From assembly GCF_900636515.1 (NCBI RefSeq), contig NZ_LR134287.1:310001-374000 (forward strand): 64,000 bases of DNA, given 5' to 3'. Position numbers and translations under genes: made by a program. A model generated the notes under the pieces. It was not told the origin of the DNA. It ran no database searches and saw only the letters and a program-made list of their open reading frames with translations. Source of the stretch: Neisseria animalis. GTDB lineage: Bacteria > Pseudomonadota > Gammaproteobacteria > Burkholderiales > Neisseriaceae. Within the stretch, counting starts at the first letter, position 1. Each line of letters begins with the position of its first letter. Of the stretch, positions 1-8,689 are shown piece by piece.

Positions 1-281
1 GTTTCGGTATCGGCTGGGCAAGTATGATGGGCGTACCGTTTATGATTGTTGTGAAAGCCATTCCTAAAGAGCGTTACGGCGTATATATGGGCATTGTGAA
101 CATGATGATTGTGATTCCGATGCTGATTCAAACCGTTACCTTCGGCGCGATTTACGACACCTTCCTGAAAACACCTGCTGCCGCGATGACATTCGGCGGC
201 GTGTTCCTCGCGATTGCCGCCGTGCTGACCCTGTTTATCCGCAGCAGCAACAAAGCACCGGAAGCGCCGCAGGCAGGATAA
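1..281 (+). CDS. MFS sugar transporter, C-terminal end (partial)
   Basis: The reading frame is open from the left edge (frame starting at base 3) to the TAA at 279-281, so only about the last 92 residues are present. The fragment holds hydrophobic segments (around IVIPMLIQTVTFGAIYD and FGGVFLAIAAVLTLFI) and the cytoplasmic-loop motif KERYGVYMGIVNM, which resembles the late half of glycoside or maltose-type major facilitator permeases of the inner membrane. The substrate cannot be decided from this piece. It ends 17 bp before a DUS-pair terminator. The family assignment is by resemblance only. Confidence 0.6.
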   Translation, partial: FGIGWASMMGVPFMIVVKAIPKERYGVYMGIVNMMIVIPMLIQTVTFGAIYDTFLKTPAAAMTFGGVFLAIAAVLTLFIRSSNKAPEAPQAG

Positions 282-298
282 TCCCGTTACGGCACGAC

Positions 299-367
299 AA
301 AGGCCGTCTGCAAAACAGCTTGGCAAACCCGATTTGCCTGACAAGCCGTTTGCAGACGGCCTTTTTT
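299..367 (+). terminator. DUS-pair terminator
   Basis: AAAGGCCGTCTGCAAA and its inverted copy TTTGCAGACGGCCTTTTTT form a long hairpin followed by T residues, just after the transporter stop codon. The same arrangement recurs throughout the window. Confidence 0.8.
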
Positions 368-517
368 CCTTTACCGCGCCGGCGCATTGGCAGGAATGCA
401 TACCGTCTTGTTTGCAGACGGCATTTGTAGATAAAAACGCCCATATCGCGTAAAATAACGGGAAACAATATGCAATCAGGCCGTCTGCAAAACGGTCTTC
501 TTTTTTCGGAAACCAAA

Positions 518-2029
518 ATGAGCGAACAACACAATCCGCAAACCGAGCCGCAACTCGACGAAAACCAAATCATCGCCTTGCGCCGCGAAAAACTAAACGA
601 AATCCGCCGCCAGCGCATCGCGTTTCCCAACGATTTCCAACGCGACCACTTTGCCGGCGACCTGCACGAAAAATACGATGCCCTAAGCAAAGAAGAGCTG
701 GATCCGCAAGGCATTCCGGTAAAAATTGCCGGCCGCATGATGCTCAAGCGCGCCATGGGCAAGGCCAGCTTTGCAACGGTTCAGGACGTAAGCGGACAAA
801 TCCAACTGTACATCAACAATCAAGGTGTGGGCGAAGCCGTACACGACGATTTCAAACATTGGGACATGGGCGACATTGTCGGCGCCTCGGGTACGCTGTT
901 TAAAACCAACCACGGCGAGCTGACCGTGCGCGTATCGGAAATCCGCCTGCTCTCCAAAGCATTGCGCCCGCTGCCCGACAAACACAAGGGTCTGGCGGAT
1001 CAGGAAGTCAAATACCGCCAGCGTTATGTAGATTTGATGGTAAACCCCGAATCGCGCGATACCTTCATCAAACGCAGTAAAATTATCCAAACCGTACGCA
1101 ATTACATGGTCGGCGAGCAGTATCTGGAAGTGGAAACCCCGATGATGCACCCGATTCCCGGTGGCGCAACGGCCAAGCCTTTCGTTACCCACCACAATGC
1201 GCTGGATATGCCGCTATATCTGCGTATCGCGCCGGAATTGTATTTGAAACGCTTGGTAGTCGGCGGCTTGGAGCGCGTGTTTGAAATCAACCGCAGCTTC
1301 CGCAACGAGGGTATGTCCACCCGCCACAATCCCGAATTCACCATGATGGAATTCTACGAAGCGTTCTGCACCTATGAGCGCATGATGCAGATGACCGAAG
1401 GCGTGATTCGCGCGGCGGCGCAAGCAGTGTGCGGTACGGCGAAAATTTCCTACAACGGCAAAGAAGTCGATTTGGAAAGCCCGTTCGAACGCCTGACCAT
1501 TCTGGAAGCCATCAAAAAATACAATCCGCACTACACCGACGAACAGCTGCACGACGAGGCGTGGTTGAAACAGGAAATCGTCAAACACGGCGAAAAAATC
1601 CCGCCGTCGCCCGGTATTGGCAGCCTGCAACTGGCGTTGTTTGAAGGTTGTGCCGAAGGCAAACTGTGGAACCCGACGTTCATCATCGATTATCCCGTTG
1701 AAGTTTCCCCGTTGGCGCGCGCGTCCGACACTAAGCCGGGTTTGACCGACCGCTTTGAGTTGTTCGTCGTCGGCCGCGAATTGGCCAACGGCTATTCTGA
1801 GTTGAACGATCCCGAAGACCAAGCCGCCCGTTTCAAAGCGCAAGTGGCACAAAAAGATGCGGGCGACGATGAAGCCATGCATTATGATGCCGATTACATC
1901 CGCGCCATGGAATACGGTTTGCCGCCGACAGGTGGCAGCGGTATCGGTCTCGACCGCTTGGTGATGCTTTTGACTGATGCGCAAACCATCCGCGATGTCA
2001 TTTTATTCCCTCAGATGCGTCCGGAATAA
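518..2029 (+). CDS. lysS: Lysyl-tRNA synthetase, class II
   Basis: This gene charges tRNA-Lys with lysine in the cytoplasm. The 503-residue product aligns from memory along its whole length with E. coli LysS: an N-terminal anticodon-binding OB-fold (about residues 60-150), then the class II core with motif 2 ([14 protein letters not shown], about 260) and motif 3 ([14 protein letters not shown], about 471). The ATG at 518 (MSEQHNPQ) was chosen because it matches the family start; the frame stays open upstream to 470 but that part is encoded by a DUS. The gene stands alone between two DUS terminators. Length is normal and nothing is missing. Confidence 0.97.
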   Translation: MSEQHNPQTEPQLDENQIIALRREKLNEIRRQRIAFPNDFQRDHFAGDLHEKYDALSKEELDPQGIPVKIAGRMMLKRAMGKASFATVQDVSGQIQLYINNQGVGEAVHDDFKHWDMGDIVGASGTLFKTNHGELTVRVSEIRLLSKALRPLPDKHKGLADQEVKYRQRYVDLMVNPESRDTFIKRSKIIQTVRNYMVGEQYLEVETPMMHPIPGGATAKPFVTHHNALDMPLYLRIAPELYLKRLVVGGLERVFEINRSFRNEGMSTRHNPEFTMMEFYEAFCTYERMMQMTEGVIRAAAQAVCGTAKISYNGKEVDLESPFERLTILEAIKKYNPHYTDEQLHDEAWLKQEIVKHGEKIPPSPGIGSLQLALFEGCAEGKLWNPTFIIDYPVEVSPLARASDTKPGLTDRFELFVVGRELANGYSELNDPEDQAARFKAQVAQKDAGDDEAMHYDADYIRAMEYGLPPTGGSGIGLDRLVMLLTDAQTIRDVILFPQMRPE

Positions 2030-2041
2030 AATATCGGCAGT

Positions 2042-2096
2042 AAAAGGCCGTCTGCAAATCTTCCTGTTGTCGGAAGAATTTTGCAGACGGCCTTTT
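2042..2096 (+). terminator. DUS-pair terminator after lysS
   Basis: Inverted DUS copies (AAAAGGCCGTCTGCAAA ... TTTGCAGACGGCCTTTT) start 13 bp after the lysS stop codon. Confidence 0.8.
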
Positions 2097-2287
2097 GTAT
2101 GGGAGAAACGCGCGGAACAGAGCCAAAGCACAAGCAGACGGTGTGTCGGGCTTGCTGTGTCAGCAGTTTGGTCAAGCCCGCTCTTTTAAGCAAGATGCGG
2201 CACACTGTATTGTTCCCAACAAAAAAACTGCCCGATGAAGGCGGATTTGGAAAAGGTGTATGCATTCGGAATCAGCGGTTTGCCTGA

Positions 2288-2394
2288 TATAGTCATTTAA
2301 AATAAGAATGATACAGCGTTGTTTTGCCTTGCCGTACTATGTGTACTGTCTGCGGCTTCGCTGCCTTGTCTCATTCTTATTTTATTCGACTATA
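2288..2394. repeat. Correia-type repeat (CREE), copy 1
   Basis: A 107-bp element running from TATAGTCATTTAAAATAAG to the inverted end TATAGTCGAATAAAATAAG. Its core (GAAGCCGCAGACAGTAC ... TAGTACGGCAAGGC) matches the core of Neisseria Correia repeat enclosed elements. This copy supplies the last five codons and the stop of the small membrane gene on the minus strand. Confidence 0.9.
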
Positions 2395-2661
2395 CGAAAA
2401 CAGAGCAATCAAACTGGAAACTGCTGAGCCCGGCAGAAAGCCCAATCCTGCACAAATCGGAGACATGAGACAGGTGGCAAATGTTGCAAAGAAAAGAGCA
2501 AACAGTGCAGAGACAACAGGGGTTTCAAATGAAAACAGTTCCATAAACACATAGCCGAACACCATCAGGTAAAGTATTCCTGAAAACAAATATCCGAAAA
2601 AAATCCACATGTCTGCAAAATCAACGGAATGATTCGGGCGGGAAGTTCTATCGGCATTCAT
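2377..2661 (-). CDS. Small membrane protein of unknown function, C-terminus provided by a CREE
   Basis: I do not recognise this 94-residue product. It has a polar N-terminus (MNADRTSRPNHSVDFAD), then three hydrophobic stretches (about residues 18-40, 48-66 and 74-90), so it is probably an inner-membrane protein. An AAGGA-like ribosome binding site lies a few bases before the ATG at 2661. The last residues, YSRIK plus the TAA stop, are read from the end of the CREE at 2288-2394. The ancestral protein may therefore have been longer and been cut by the insertion. It is divergent from the YgjP-like gene's promoter region and has no operon partner. Confidence 0.55.
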   Translation of the reverse strand: MNADRTSRPNHSVDFADMWIFFGYLFSGILYLMVFGYVFMELFSFETPVVSALFALFFATFATCLMSPICAGLGFLPGSAVSSLIALFSYSRIK

Positions 2662-2774
2662 GGCAAATCCTTTTCAATCTGCTGTCGGCTTGATATGAAA
2701 GCCGTGTTAAATGGCCATAAATATCGTGATGGGATTTCTTCTTTGTTTGGGTTCGATTTTGCGCCCAATCCCGT

Positions 2775-3467
2775 TCAGCCCAAGGCAAACAATTCCCTGC
2801 CGTGCGCTTTGAGCCAGCTTTTGGCGGCTTCGGTGTGCGGGGTGTGCGCGTTGACCATAGACCAAAAACGCGGGCTGTGGTTGGGGTGGGGCAGGTGGCA
2901 GAGTTCGTGAATACAGACGTAATCGGCAACGTATTCGGGCGCGCCGACAAGCCGCCAGTTGAGGCGTATGCCTGTGCGGGAGCGGCACACGCCCCAAAAG
3001 GTTTTGGCATTGGAAAGCGCCATGGCGGCCGGATGCAGGTTCAGCGCGGCGGCATGTTCCGCCAATCGGGGCAGCAGGTATTCGGCGGCGCGTTCGTTCA
3101 GGAAGCGGCGCAGGCGTTGTTTTTGTCGGGCGGCGGTTTGGTCCGGTATCAGGATTTCAGACGGCCTCAGGCAGACGGTTTCGCGTTCGCAGGCGGTCAG
3201 GGCGGTTGGTATGCCGTGATACCAAATCCAATCGGGCAGGCTGTCGGCGGCGGGCAAGGTCTTTGCGCCTTTTGCCAAGGTTTGCCGCAGCAGGGTTTCG
3301 TTGCCGCGCAGCCATGTGTGCAAACGGCGTTCGCTGACAAACGGCGGCAGGTTGATGGCGATTGTCTGTGCGTCGACGGGGCGCAAAATCAGATTTTTCT
3401 TGGCACTGCGTTTCAGCTCGACGGCAATCTCCATGCCGTCTGAAAGGGTGTGGGGCAAACGGGGCAT
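2775..3467 (-). CDS. YgjP-like zinc metallopeptidase (DUF45/M48-type)
   Basis: A 230-residue cytoplasmic protein of the YgjP/DUF45 family. The zinc site is visible near the C-terminus: HELCH (HExxH form) at about 189-193, followed by the HSPRFW segment whose histidine completes the ligand set in this family. The N-terminal half carries the usual RRLHTWL region. Family members are predicted metal-dependent hydrolases with poorly defined substrates. The ATG lies 3 bp after the nlaA stop codon, so the two genes are probably one transcript. A DUS sits exactly at the junction and covers both the upstream stop and the ribosome-binding region. Confidence 0.8.
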   Translation of the reverse strand: MPRLPHTLSDGMEIAVELKRSAKKNLILRPVDAQTIAINLPPFVSERRLHTWLRGNETLLRQTLAKGAKTLPAADSLPDWIWYHGIPTALTACERETVCLRPSEILIPDQTAARQKQRLRRFLNERAAEYLLPRLAEHAAALNLHPAAMALSNAKTFWGVCRSRTGIRLNWRLVGAPEYVADYVCIHELCHLPHPNHSPRFWSMVNAHTPHTEAAKSWLKAHGRELFALG

Positions 3468-3470
3468 GTT

Positions 3471-4202
3471 TCAGACGGCCTTTTGTGCAAACGGCCCTTT
3501 GCCGCCGATTTCCTGCTGGCGCGCTTCAATCCAGTTTTCGCATTCCGCCATCAGTTCGGCTTCGCTGCCGCTGCCGTGGGCAATCGGTTTGCCGATGACA
3601 ACGGTGATTTCGCCGGGGTATTTCAGAAACGAGTTTTTCGGCCAAAATTCGCCGCTGTTGAGGGCAACGGGAACGATGTCCATTTCAAACATTTTCGCCA
3701 TGCGCGCGCCGCCGAGTTTGTATTTGCCGCGCCCGCCCGGCGGCAGACGCGTGCCTTCGGGAAAGATGGTAATCCAATAGCCTTCGTTTTTGCGCGCCAA
3801 GCCTTGTTTCATCAGCTGCTCGTTGGCTTCGCGGCGGTTGCTGCGGTCGATGCCGATGGTTTTGACCAGTTTCAGCCCCCAGCCGAAAAACGGGATTTTA
3901 AACAGCTCGCGTTTGGCAACGTAAACCTGCGGCGGAAAAATTTCCTGCAGGGCGAGGGTCTCCCAGCCGCTTTGGTGTTTGGCGCAGATAACGGCAGGGC
4001 GGGAAGGGATATGTTCCGCACCGATGAGCCTGTATTTCAAACCGATGATGTGTTTGAGCGACCAGTTGAGGATTTTCACCCATACTTGCGCCATTTTGTG
4101 CGCGCCGCCGGGAATTGGGGCGGCAAGGAGCATGAAGGGGAACAGGGCAATCAGGCTGACGGATAAAATCAGCCAGTAAATCAGGTTTTTAATCAGCAGC
4201 AT
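3471..4202 (-). CDS. nlaA: 1-acyl-sn-glycerol-3-phosphate acyltransferase
   Basis: This enzyme acylates lysophosphatidate to phosphatidate at the inner membrane, in phospholipid synthesis. It has an N-terminal membrane segment (LIYWLILSVSLIALFPFMLL), the acyltransferase motif KHQSGWET (block I, normally HX4D but here HX4E), GWGLKLVKTIGIDR (block II) and FPEGTR (block III). The start was set at 4202 (MLLIKN), because the 26-residue open extension upstream is encoded partly by a DUS and overlaps the end of gmhB. The pairing with gmhB resembles the meningococcal nlaA locus. The stop codon lies inside a DUS, giving the C-terminal Ala-Val. Confidence 0.88.
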   Translation of the reverse strand: MLLIKNLIYWLILSVSLIALFPFMLLAAPIPGGAHKMAQVWVKILNWSLKHIIGLKYRLIGAEHIPSRPAVICAKHQSGWETLALQEIFPPQVYVAKRELFKIPFFGWGLKLVKTIGIDRSNRREANEQLMKQGLARKNEGYWITIFPEGTRLPPGGRGKYKLGGARMAKMFEMDIVPVALNSGEFWPKNSFLKYPGEITVVIGKPIAHGSGSEAELMAECENWIEARQQEIGGKGPFAQKAV

Positions 4203-4248
4203 AAATAATATAAGCCTTTTGTTTTGCAGACGGCATGATGGTGCGGTA

Positions 4249-4809
4249 TCAGGCGTTGTTGCCGTTTTCGTTTTGTGCAATGTATTGTGCGAAGGCCAGC
4301 AGGTTGTCGAAAACCTGCGTGTTGTCGGGCAGTTCTTCGCCTTTTTCCTGTAAGGTTTTTTTGCCTTTTCCGGTTAATACCAGCGCGGATTTGCCGCCTA
4401 CGGCATCAATGGCCTGCAAGTCGCGCAGGCTGTCGCCCACCAGCCATGTTTCGGCGGCATTGGCTTGGAAGCGGTCGAGAATGTCCCGCACCATGCCGGG
4501 TTTCGGTTTGCGGCAGTCGCAATTGTCATCGGCCAAGTGCGGGCAGAACCAAATCCCGTCGATAACGCCGCCGGCCTGAACGGAAAGGCGGTGCATTTTG
4601 GCGTGCATTTCGGTTAAGTCCTGCAGGGTGAAATAGCGGCGGGAAATGCCGGATTGGTTGGTGGCAACGGTGATGGTGTAACCCGCTTCGGTCAGTATGG
4701 CGATGGCGTCCATGCTGCCTTCGATGGGAATCCATTCGTCAACGGATTTAACGAAGTCGTCGCGGTCTTGGTTGATGACGCCGTCGCGGTCGAGAATGAT
4801 GAGTTTCAT
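4249..4809 (-). CDS. gmhB: D-glycero-beta-D-manno-heptose 1,7-bisphosphate 7-phosphatase
   Basis: This enzyme removes the C7 phosphate in the ADP-heptose pathway that supplies the LOS inner core. The 186-residue HAD-superfamily protein shows the DxD nucleophile motif LDRDGVIN at residues 6-13, the ATNQSG motif at about 49, the zinc-binding cluster CPHLADDNCDCRKP that is typical of GmhB, and VGDSLRDLQAI near residue 130. It sits between a glycosyltransferase and nlaA on the same strand, which supports an envelope-synthesis operon. Confidence 0.93.
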   Translation of the reverse strand: MKLIILDRDGVINQDRDDFVKSVDEWIPIEGSMDAIAILTEAGYTITVATNQSGISRRYFTLQDLTEMHAKMHRLSVQAGGVIDGIWFCPHLADDNCDCRKPKPGMVRDILDRFQANAAETWLVGDSLRDLQAIDAVGGKSALVLTGKGKKTLQEKGEELPDNTQVFDNLLAFAQYIAQNENGNNA

Positions 4810-4858
4810 GGTTTTCCTTGATGGATAGGCAGGCGGGGATTTTTGTTTCAGCAGTTTT

Positions 4859-5917
4859 TCAGACGGCCTGCAGCATTTCTTCCAGTTTGTCGATATGGTG
4901 CGACAGCGTAGGATTGTATGTCAGCGCGGCAAGGGGGTCGGTAATTTTATGCCCTGCTCCCTCCTGTTTGAGTGATACTGCTGCGCCGATGGCGGCAGAC
5001 AGGGTTTCGGGCCGGTTACGTGAGAAGAAAAATCCGGCTTCCGGTGTCATGATTTCGGTACACGCCATATTGTCGGCAAGCACGACTTTGGTGCCGCTCA
5101 ACACGGATTCCACGCCGACCAATCCGAACGGCTCGTACAGCGAAGCCATAATGGTGTAGTCGGCGGCGCGGTACAGCTCGGGCATATTTTTGCAAAAGCC
5201 CAATTCGATGACGTTTTTCATCGGGCGCGGCAGCGGAGAGCCGGCTACGGCGAGTTTGACCGGCAAATCGGTTTGCTCGAAGAATCCGGCCAGCAAATCC
5301 AAGCCTTTCCGTTTGTGGCCGGTGGAGGGAAACAGGAAAACGGTATCGCCGTCTGCAAAACCGTATTTGCGGCGCAGCGCGGCGGTTTGCTCGGGTTGCG
5401 GAAAGAAGCGGCTTGTGTCGGCGGGCGGATAGACCACGCGGATTTTTTCGGACGGCACGTTGTAGTATTCGATCAGCTCGCGCTTCATGAGCTGCGAATG
5501 CGCCATGATGGATTTTGCGCCGGCGTAGTTGCTGCGGTTGCGCGCGATGGTCAGGCGGTCGAGCAGTCCGGCGGATTGCGCCATGTTTTTCAGATAACCC
5601 AAATGTGTGCCGCCGCAAACGAAAATATCGGCATGGTCGCTGGGATTGCAGGCAATCAGCGGTGTGTTGCGCCGACGGCGGAGTTTGGCCAACTGATGTG
5701 TGAAGAAAAACGGCCGCAGTTTTTTGGGTACGGCTTTCTGGTTCACCAAGTGGGCGGTGATGTGTGCGTATTCAGGAACACTTGTATCGATTTTGGCGGC
5801 GAAAATGTCCACCGCTGTTCCGCGTGCGGTCAGGCCGCGGACGAGGTCGAAGGTGTAGCTTTCCATGCCGCCGCCCTGTTGGAAGCGGTTGATGGCAATG
5901 TCGAGATGGGTTGTCAT
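4859..5917 (-). CDS. Glycosyltransferase, family 4 (GT-B), probably LOS or envelope glycan
   Basis: A 352-residue GT-B glycosyltransferase. The N-terminal domain starts INRFQQGGGMESYTFDLVRGL, the usual donor-cleft loop of GT4 enzymes. The C-terminal domain carries the linker VVYPPADTSRF, STGHKRKGLDLL, and the nucleotide-sugar motif ASLYEPFGLVGVESVLSGT (EX7E type). The ATG at 5917 (MTTHLDIAI) is preferred over the in-frame one at 5956 because family members begin close to this point. The neighbours gmhB and nlaA suggest a role in LOS core synthesis, but the sugar and acceptor are unknown. The stop lies inside a DUS. Confidence 0.85.
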   Translation of the reverse strand: MTTHLDIAINRFQQGGGMESYTFDLVRGLTARGTAVDIFAAKIDTSVPEYAHITAHLVNQKAVPKKLRPFFFTHQLAKLRRRRNTPLIACNPSDHADIFVCGGTHLGYLKNMAQSAGLLDRLTIARNRSNYAGAKSIMAHSQLMKRELIEYYNVPSEKIRVVYPPADTSRFFPQPEQTAALRRKYGFADGDTVFLFPSTGHKRKGLDLLAGFFEQTDLPVKLAVAGSPLPRPMKNVIELGFCKNMPELYRAADYTIMASLYEPFGLVGVESVLSGTKVVLADNMACTEIMTPEAGFFFSRNRPETLSAAIGAAVSLKQEGAGHKITDPLAALTYNPTLSHHIDKLEEMLQAV

Positions 5918-5983
5918 AAGTGTAGGCAAAAATGGGTTGCAGACGGCATATGGCAAACCGGAGGCCGTCTGTAAATCAGGGAT

Positions 5984-6430
5984 TCAGCGTTTCAGGCTTG
6001 CCGCCCAGCGGTTGAAGGCCGTCTGAAAAACAGGGGCAAGCGCGGCAAAGTTTTCGGGGGTGTCGGCAACATGGTAAATACTGCCGAGCGAAGGGGTATC
6101 GAGCGCGGCAACATAGTCTTCCATAAATGCGCCGTAACCGTCTTCTTCATCGTCGTAATAAAATTCGGTAAACCATTGTCCGACATCGGTAAAATCATCG
6201 GGTGTTATCGCGCCGCCCATGTGTTTCAGCACAAACTGCGCGCCGCTGAAGCTGCCTTGCTGCATGGCAGCGAAATCGGCGGCGGTTTCCGGCGCACTTT
6301 GCCAAACGGGATTAACCAAGCCTTGCGAAGCCGCCCATTGGAAATACATACCGATGTGGGTGGCGGCATTTTCTTCGGGCAAACCGGCGGGGTAGTCTTC
6401 TTCGGTGTGGAAAAGAATGTGGTCGTACAT
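5984..6430 (-). CDS. Conserved hypothetical acidic protein
   Basis: I do not recognise a characterised family. The 148-residue product is acidic and soluble, starts MYDHILFHTEEDYPAGLP, and has no signal peptide or membrane segment. A central acidic and aromatic block (FYYDDEEDGYGAFMEDYV, about residues 90-107) stands out. It lies 66 bp upstream of the glycosyltransferase start on the same strand, so it may be the first gene of that operon. The normal codon use and clean frame argue that it is real. The composition would suit an immunity or modulator protein, but nothing in the sequence proves that. Confidence 0.65.
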   Translation of the reverse strand: MYDHILFHTEEDYPAGLPEENAATHIGMYFQWAASQGLVNPVWQSAPETAADFAAMQQGSFSGAQFVLKHMGGAITPDDFTDVGQWFTEFYYDDEEDGYGAFMEDYVAALDTPSLGSIYHVADTPENFAALAPVFQTAFNRWAASLKR

Positions 6431-6711
6431 GGCGGTGCGGCGCAGAAAGAATCAATAGTGCATTATAGGGAATAAGCGGTTAGAAATAAAGAAACGGTAT
6501 GCGTTTGCCATCGTCAGGCCGTCTGCAAAATGCGCGTGGTTTTGCAGACGGCACGGCGTTGTTTTATGGTATGATTAACGGATAACACATTACATGATTC
6601 ATCGTTTCCATTCCGGGCGGATACGGCGTTGCCGTGCGGCTTGCCGGCGGCGGTTGCACGACTTGTCTGCCTGAACGGAAACGGCTGTACATTTCCACTA
6701 GAGAACACAAA

Positions 6712-7224
6712 ATGATATTTCGGAAATGCGGGAAGCATGCCGGCAAAGCATACGGATTTTCCGTACTCGAGCTGGTGATTGTCTTAACGATTTTAGGCGT
6801 ATTTGCCGCCGTTGCCATACCGGTTTACCAGATTTATGTTGCCCGCGCGCAGGTCAATGAAGCATTGACGGCATTGGCGGTGTTGCGGCGGCAGGTCGAT
6901 CAGAATTATGCGGAAACCAGCCGCGACTATATCGATATTCAACCCGAAGCGTTCAACAGCCGCTTTATCAAAGGGGTTCGCATTCAAAACGGCAACAGCA
7001 TCGCCGCCGAATTCAGCGATGAGGCCGCCGAACCGTTACGCCGCAAATCGCTGGTGTTTGTGGCGGAATATCCGAATAAGGTTACGCCGCAGGCTGCTGC
7101 GTTTTCATTGATGGCGGCGGCGGAAGAGCCGCCCGTCAGCCCGCAAGACAAAATCCGCTGGACGTGCGAATCGGAATTGGACGACGTTTATCTGCCTTCG
7201 GTGTGTAAAAGCGGACAGAGGTAG
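6712..7224 (+). CDS. Type IV pilin-like protein (prepilin)
   Basis: A 170-residue pilin-like protein. The prepilin peptidase site is G/FSVLELV: a 15-residue charged leader ending in Gly, then Phe+1 and Glu+5, followed by a hydrophobic helix to VARAQVNEAL, which resembles the PilE stem. Two C-terminal cysteines (CESELDDVYLPSVC) would close the usual disulfide-bounded loop. The ATG at 6712 was chosen because it gives a sensible leader; the open frame to 6634 adds nothing pilin-like. It is monocistronic here and is not ComP by sequence. It could be a minor pilin or a pseudopilin; the major-pilin role is uncertain. Confidence 0.8.
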   Translation: MIFRKCGKHAGKAYGFSVLELVIVLTILGVFAAVAIPVYQIYVARAQVNEALTALAVLRRQVDQNYAETSRDYIDIQPEAFNSRFIKGVRIQNGNSIAAEFSDEAAEPLRRKSLVFVAEYPNKVTPQAAAFSLMAAAEEPPVSPQDKIRWTCESELDDVYLPSVCKSGQR

Positions 7225-7246
7225 CGCGGCGAAGCGTGTCGGAGAT

Positions 7247-7315
7247 AAAAGGCCGTCTGCAAAATATACAATGAAACCTTTGAGTTCAAATGTATATTTT
7301 GCAGACGGCCTTTTT
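7247..7315. terminator. Bidirectional DUS-pair terminator between pilin-like gene and yhhQ
   Basis: The inverted DUS arms are extended by an AAAATATACA/TGTATATTTT stem, giving about 26 paired bases flanked by A and T runs. The genes on both sides converge on it. Confidence 0.8.
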
Positions 7316-7375
7316 GCGCGAATGTCGGGCGGTCGGGATTGCTGCCGCACCGCTGCTTTGCCGTGTCGCCGATAA

Positions 7376-8068
7376 CTATACGGTACGCGCTTCTTCCCCG
7401 ATATGCCGTTCCGTTGCGGTATTTGCAGACGGCAGGGAGGTGAGTTTGCGCGTCAGAACATTCAGGACGACACCGTAGGCAGGCAGGAAAAACAAGGTGC
7501 AGATAACCAGCTTGAACAAATAATCGACAAAAGCGATTTCCGGCCAGTGCGCCGCCATAAACTCATCGCTGCCGGCATAAAAGGCAACGGCGAAAAAGAC
7601 CAGCGTATCCAAAGCATTGCCCAAAAAAGTAGAAGCGGTTGGCGCAACCCACCAAGATTTCAGGCGGCGCAGGCGGTTGAACACGAAAATATCGAGAATC
7701 TGCCCGAGAGCGTAGGCGGCGAAACTGGCCAAGGCAATGCGGCCGACAAAGGTATCGAATGTGCTTAAGGCTGCCCAGCCCGTCCAACTGCCGCTGCTGA
7801 ACAGTACGGATACCAAATAGGACAGGGCGAGTGCGGGAAACATCACGCGGAAAATAATCCGCCGCGCCAGCGTTGCGCCGAAAATCCGTACCGTCAGGTC
7901 GGTAGTCAGGAAAATAAAGGGGAACGTAAAGGCGCCCCAAGTGGTGTGTACGCCGAAAATCTGAAACGGAAACTGTACCAGATAGTTGCTGGCGGCGATA
8001 ATCAAGATGTGAAACAACACCAGCCAAAACAGGGCTTTGCGTTGTTGCGCGGGGGTAAACGAATACAT
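7376..8068 (-). CDS. yhhQ: Queuosine precursor transporter (YhhQ/VUT1 family)
   Basis: A 230-residue inner-membrane protein of the YhhQ (COG1738) family, which imports 7-cyano-7-deazaguanine or related queuosine precursors. About six hydrophobic segments are visible, with family signatures FTFPFIFLTTDLTVRIFG and FLGNALDTLVFF. The ATG at 8068 (MYSFTPAQQRKALFWL) matches the family start. The next gene upstream on this strand is queF, an enzyme of the same pathway, 143 bp away, so the two probably work together in queuosine supply. Confidence 0.92.
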   Translation of the reverse strand: MYSFTPAQQRKALFWLVLFHILIIAASNYLVQFPFQIFGVHTTWGAFTFPFIFLTTDLTVRIFGATLARRIIFRVMFPALALSYLVSVLFSSGSWTGWAALSTFDTFVGRIALASFAAYALGQILDIFVFNRLRRLKSWWVAPTASTFLGNALDTLVFFAVAFYAGSDEFMAAHWPEIAFVDYLFKLVICTLFFLPAYGVVLNVLTRKLTSLPSANTATERHIGEEARTV

Positions 8069-8210
8069 AAGAATCTTTCGGGAAAGTCGGTTTGGCGCGT
8101 CAAAGGCCGTCTGCAAAAAGGGCGGTCGGGCAGATGCGGCATGACGGCACGGGAACAGCCTGCTGCGGTGCGTTTGCAGCAGGCTGCTTCAATATGCAGA
8201 CGGCTTGGCC

Positions 8211-8684
8211 TTACTGCATATCGTGTTCAAACAGGCGTTTGCGGGCGAGGGCTTCAAATTCGGTGTCTTTGCGGCCGTAGTTGGCAAACGGGTGAATGGC
8301 AATACCGCCGCGCGGGGTGAAATCGCCATAGACTTCGATGTATTTGGGATTCATCAGCGCAATCAGGTCTTTCATGATGATGTTGACACAGTCTTCATGA
8401 AAATCGCCGTGGTTGCGGAAGCTGAAGAGATAGAGTTTCAGCGACTTGCTTTCTACCATTTTGACATCGGGAATGTAACGGATATACAAGGTAGCGAAGT
8501 CGGGCTGGCCGGTCATCGGGCATAGGCTGGTAAATTCGGGGCAGATGAATTTGACGAAATAGTCGTTGCCGGGGTGTTTGTTGTCGAAGGCTTCCAAGAC
8601 TTCCGGCGCGTATTCGCTGTGATATTGCGTGTTTTGGTTGCCGAGAAGGGTAATGCCTTCCAGCTCTTGAGCATTGCGGGACAT
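8211..8684 (-). CDS. queF: NADPH-dependent preQ0 reductase (7-cyano-7-deazaguanine reductase)
   Basis: QueF reduces the nitrile of preQ0 to preQ1 in queuosine synthesis. The 157-residue product is the short (YkvM) form. It has the catalytic cysteine and aspartate in [19 protein letters not shown] and the NADPH-binding motif [20 protein letters not shown]. The ATG at 8684 ([10 protein letters not shown]) follows AAGGAAAACACA, a clear ribosome binding site; the frame is open further upstream but that stretch is the regulatory leader. A candidate preQ1 riboswitch overlaps the ribosome binding site. Confidence 0.95.
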   Translation of the reverse strand: MSRNAQELEGITLLGNQNTQYHSEYAPEVLEAFDNKHPGNDYFVKFICPEFTSLCPMTGQPDFATLYIRYIPDVKMVESKSLKLYLFSFRNHGDFHEDCVNIIMKDLIALMNPKYIEVYGDFTPRGGIAIHPFANYGRKDTEFEALARKRLFEHDMQ

Positions 8685-8689
8685 TGTGT

